Source of the DNA: Saccoglossus kowalevskii
Lineage: Eukaryota; Hemichordata; Enteropneusta; Harrimaniidae
Length of the DNA stretch: 53,329 bases
Reading direction: 5' to 3'
NCBI RefSeq assembly: GCF_000003605.2
Contig: NW_003116950.1
Coordinates: 224,882-278,210, forward strand
Below, one piece after another: positions 50,965 through 53,329 of this stretch. Numbering within the stretch: the stretch's first letter is position 1; each line of letters begins with the position of its first letter. Position numbers and translations under genes: made by a program. Below the pieces are notes generated by a model, which saw only the letters and a program-made list of their open reading frames with translations, did not search any database and was not told the origin of the DNA.

Positions 50965-51235
50965 CGTTGTATCTCGGTTCCATCTCTGGGTCCCTGGGCA
51001 AAGCACTTTACTCTTTCAGATTATGGTTCTATCCTTATGAAGTAAAATGTTCGCTTGTAGAGTAGTGATTGCTATGAAAGTGTTCACCTCTGGTATGCCT
51101 TGATTGAGCAACTGTATGCTCCCAAGTGAGTTGAAGGTGGTTACGGACTGACCCTGTGACATGGCCCTGTGTTCTCGGTAATAATGTAAGGCGAACAGTT
51201 CCCTGGATATTATTATATATTTTTCAGTAATAGTG
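50965..51235. mobile_element. possible SINE-like remnant
   Basis: The run CCCTGGGCAAAGCACTTTAC, then AACTGTATGCTCCCAAGTGAGTTGA and GTAATAATGTAAGGCG, has the character of SINE families known from several marine invertebrates (a GGGCAAGRCACTTTA-type box, a later TGTATGCTCCC box and an end in ATTATTAT-rich sequence). This rests on memory of the motif style, not on an alignment. No clear pol III A and B boxes or target duplication were found. Confidence 0.35.
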
Positions 51236-51489
51236 TGAAAGTCGGCGATATTTGTGCGCTGGGAATTCACGTAAACAAACATTGCACCGAACACGGCGCG
51301 GAGCAACGACCACCGCCCTTTACTAGTATTCGCCCGTACCTGTACAACTCAATTAACGCAGCATTGAGATCAGGGTACCCAAGTAATGTAAAAATAGTGG
51401 CATTGCTCCTGGAGTGTTTTATCAGAAGTTCATTCCATACCACGTGGTGGAAAATATACATTTTTTTTCAGCTGACTTCATACTTACAT

Positions 51490-51555
51490 TTCATGTAAAC
51501 AATTCATTTTACACGCGTTGTATACATCGCCATGAGTCCCATATCGAACAAGACC
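51490..51555. repeat. left arm of a dispersed inverted repeat
   Basis: Contains TTTTACACGCGTTGTATACA and ATGAGTCCCATATCGAACAA. The reverse complement of 52296-52364 matches it with a few substitutions and one small gap. The pair is separated by about 740 bp. Confidence 0.8.
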
Positions 51556-52295
51556 CGGCGCGAAGACAATCGCCCAAAAACCACATGACAAGAGAAGTCT
51601 ACTCGCAATTTTTGAGAAAGTTGGTCACAAATCTCACGACATTCTTCACTGGTTCAGGTGCATTTATAAAGCTATTGTTCCATGGCACTATGTAATAGCA
51701 TTCTTTTATGTGTTACATCGACTTTTTTGTTTTAATATAATTTCATACAACACAATGACATTTTGACCTATTTTAAAATCGAATTGTTTTAAACAATTCA
51801 GTACAACAAAGAGTATACTGACATTCATAATACGCGATTTTTCAGCTTACGTTACCAGCCTATAACTAGAATTTGATAGAGTATTACCATAGTAACCTGT
51901 GGACTAATTAGTCACTATACAACCACCATTTTCTTGAAACACAGCATAACGTTTCCTCACATTAAAACTATTATTTGGATGTACAATTACCGCCCTCACA
52001 TTAGCACGTGCAATTACATTCGTTTTAATGTATTACTCAGTTTTGCCAAAAGAGGGCGCTGTATGTATTGTTGATTACTAGTACTAGTACTAGAATTTTA
52101 GTTCAAGTTGCAAGCAAGATGTTCGAAAAGCGTTCTCAGCTTTGTATTGCATTATAAAATCTATTAAACAACTTGCTATGCAGTTAAAAAGATAAACACG
52201 CTGTTACAGAGACAGAAATAGGTATAGAACGCCGAGTATTTGAATACGACATCACACATTGTTGCCAACTCGGCGCACCTTAAAGGGCGGCAGTC

Positions 52296-52364
52296 GTCCT
52301 GTTCGATATGGGACTCATAGCGACGTATACAAAGCGTGTAAAATACATTGTTTATTTACATGAA
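52296..52364. repeat. right arm of a dispersed inverted repeat
   Basis: Reads GTTCGATATGGGACTCATAG then GTATACAAAGCGTGTAAAAT, the inverted partner of 51490-51555. Nearby a GCG-rich GACGACCACCGC stretch (about 52383) resembles one at 51300 (AACGACCACCGCCC), so the arms may belong to a larger rearranged repeat. Confidence 0.8.
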
Positions 52365-52773
52365 ATTCGAACACGCGCTGCGCGACGACCACCGCGCTTA
52401 AACTTCAGTCAAAATGTGAGAAAAATCTTAGTTCCATACACTCAGCAACAAAGATACACACAGGCACGCACATGTGCAAAATGTGCATGCGTGTCCAATC
52501 AACACAGTTTTTTGAAAGATTGCACGATAATATCGACTATGTGGGAACTGTGGTACATCCACATACGTACTATATTTAAGTATTCTATAAAGAAGGCCTG
52601 CTTTGTTCACAACTAACCTTTACAATATCTTCCCTGAAGGCGATCAAGATCGAAAAATGTTAGCGATAGCAATTAATATGTGGATTTGTGTTTGTAACCA
52701 TGACAACGTGTAAGTGCAATATATTTTCTTCAAACATAATTCACGGATGTTGTAATTTGATTTTAAATATCCT

Positions 52774-52776
<3 letters not shown>

Positions 52777-52811
<35 letters not shown>
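52777..52811. repeat. (GA)n microsatellite
   Basis: About 17 GA units after TCCTGTT. Short ORFs through it (RERERERE and LSLSLSLS) are artefacts. Confidence 0.97.
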
Positions 52812-52815
<4 letters not shown>

Positions 52816-53046
52816 TGTTCCAGCGGTGATTCTAAACTACCTGACCTACGTGTATTATTTGCATTGTGTGTAATGTTTATGCAAGATAATACTAGCAAAG
52901 ATAACACCCTCCCTTCAAACGTATGCGTGGACAATTATTACAGGTTGCTATTATGTATGGCCAAATGTTATTATAGTAGAGAAAGTGGTAAACAATTTTG
53001 AAGAAGCGGTATATTTTAAGAGAGTAATATAGCGAGTTTTAAAGGG
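52812..53046. other. intergenic, nothing seen
   Basis: AT-rich filler between the GA microsatellite and the terminal tandem array. Confidence 0.5.
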
Positions 53047-53329
53047 GATGTCATTTCTTCAGTAAGTATCGTAATTATTATAGGGCATATCATTTTACCA
53101 GTGAGTATTATATGCCATGTCATTACACAATTGAGTAATATAGGACATGTGATTTCACAATTGAGTGTTATATGATATTTCATGTCACCAGTGAGTGTTA
53201 TAGGGCATGTCATTTCACCAGTGAGTATTATAAGGCATTTCATTACACCAGTGAGTATTATATGACATGTCATTACACCAGTGAGTATTATATGACATGT
53301 TATTTCACCAGTGAGTGTTATATGACATG
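53047..53329. repeat. 30-bp tandem array running off the window end
   Basis: Diverged 30-bp units with core CACCAGTGAGTATTATATGA and ACATGTCATT. The first unit is irregular, and copies become more alike towards the right edge, so the array probably continues. It reads as a 10-residue repeat on the minus strand only because the period is divisible by three. Confidence 0.93.

Overview
The window is animal nuclear DNA, AT-rich and gene-poor. It has GT-AG introns of up to about 12 kb, several minisatellites, a decayed LINE, MITE-like elements and no bacterial gene layout. The only clear genes are two OVO-like (OVOL / shavenbaby family) C2H2 zinc-finger genes. The zinc-finger sequence, the long introns and the repeat types suggest a marine invertebrate (a lophotrochozoan, hemichordate or cephalochordate would all fit), but nothing here fixes the phylum.

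Layout. 1-1943: upstream sequence. 1944-17027 (+): OVO-like gene A in four coding exons (1944-2073, 13974-14185, 15755-16037, 16735-17027), 305 aa, with a textbook SNAG N-terminus and four zinc fingers. Its 11.9-kb first intron carries a 31-bp minisatellite and a degenerate minus-strand LINE (about 11760-13500) that ends in a second 31-bp minisatellite. 17028-21869: spacer between the two gene ends, with CRE- and CTCF-like motifs. 21870-31518 (-): OVO-like gene B in three coding exons (31401-31518, 22294-23511, 21870-22174), 546 aa, with a long Ser/Pro/Thr-rich linker and a diverged SNAG-like start. 31519-53329: about 22 kb with no recognisable gene, holding a hAT-type MITE with an 8-bp target-site duplication, a 171-bp-spaced duplication, a short compound repeat, an 18-copy 30-bp minisatellite, a SINE-like stretch, a pair of inverted repeats, a GA microsatellite and a 30-bp array that runs off the window end.

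The two genes lie tail to tail, with stop codons 4.8 kb apart. Their zinc-finger blocks align over 118 residues without a gap (about 70 identities counted by eye). Both place a phase-1 intron after the N-terminal exon and another inside the Gly codon of the HTG|VRP linker between fingers 2 and 3. This is best explained by an inverted local duplication of one OVO gene, followed by divergence of the regulatory N-terminal region and a change in one intron. Both products are expected to be nuclear, sequence-specific transcription factors, probably repressors when the SNAG peptide is present.

The exon models were built by hand from reading frames, splice consensus and phase. 5' UTR exons, transcription starts and poly(A) sites could not be determined.
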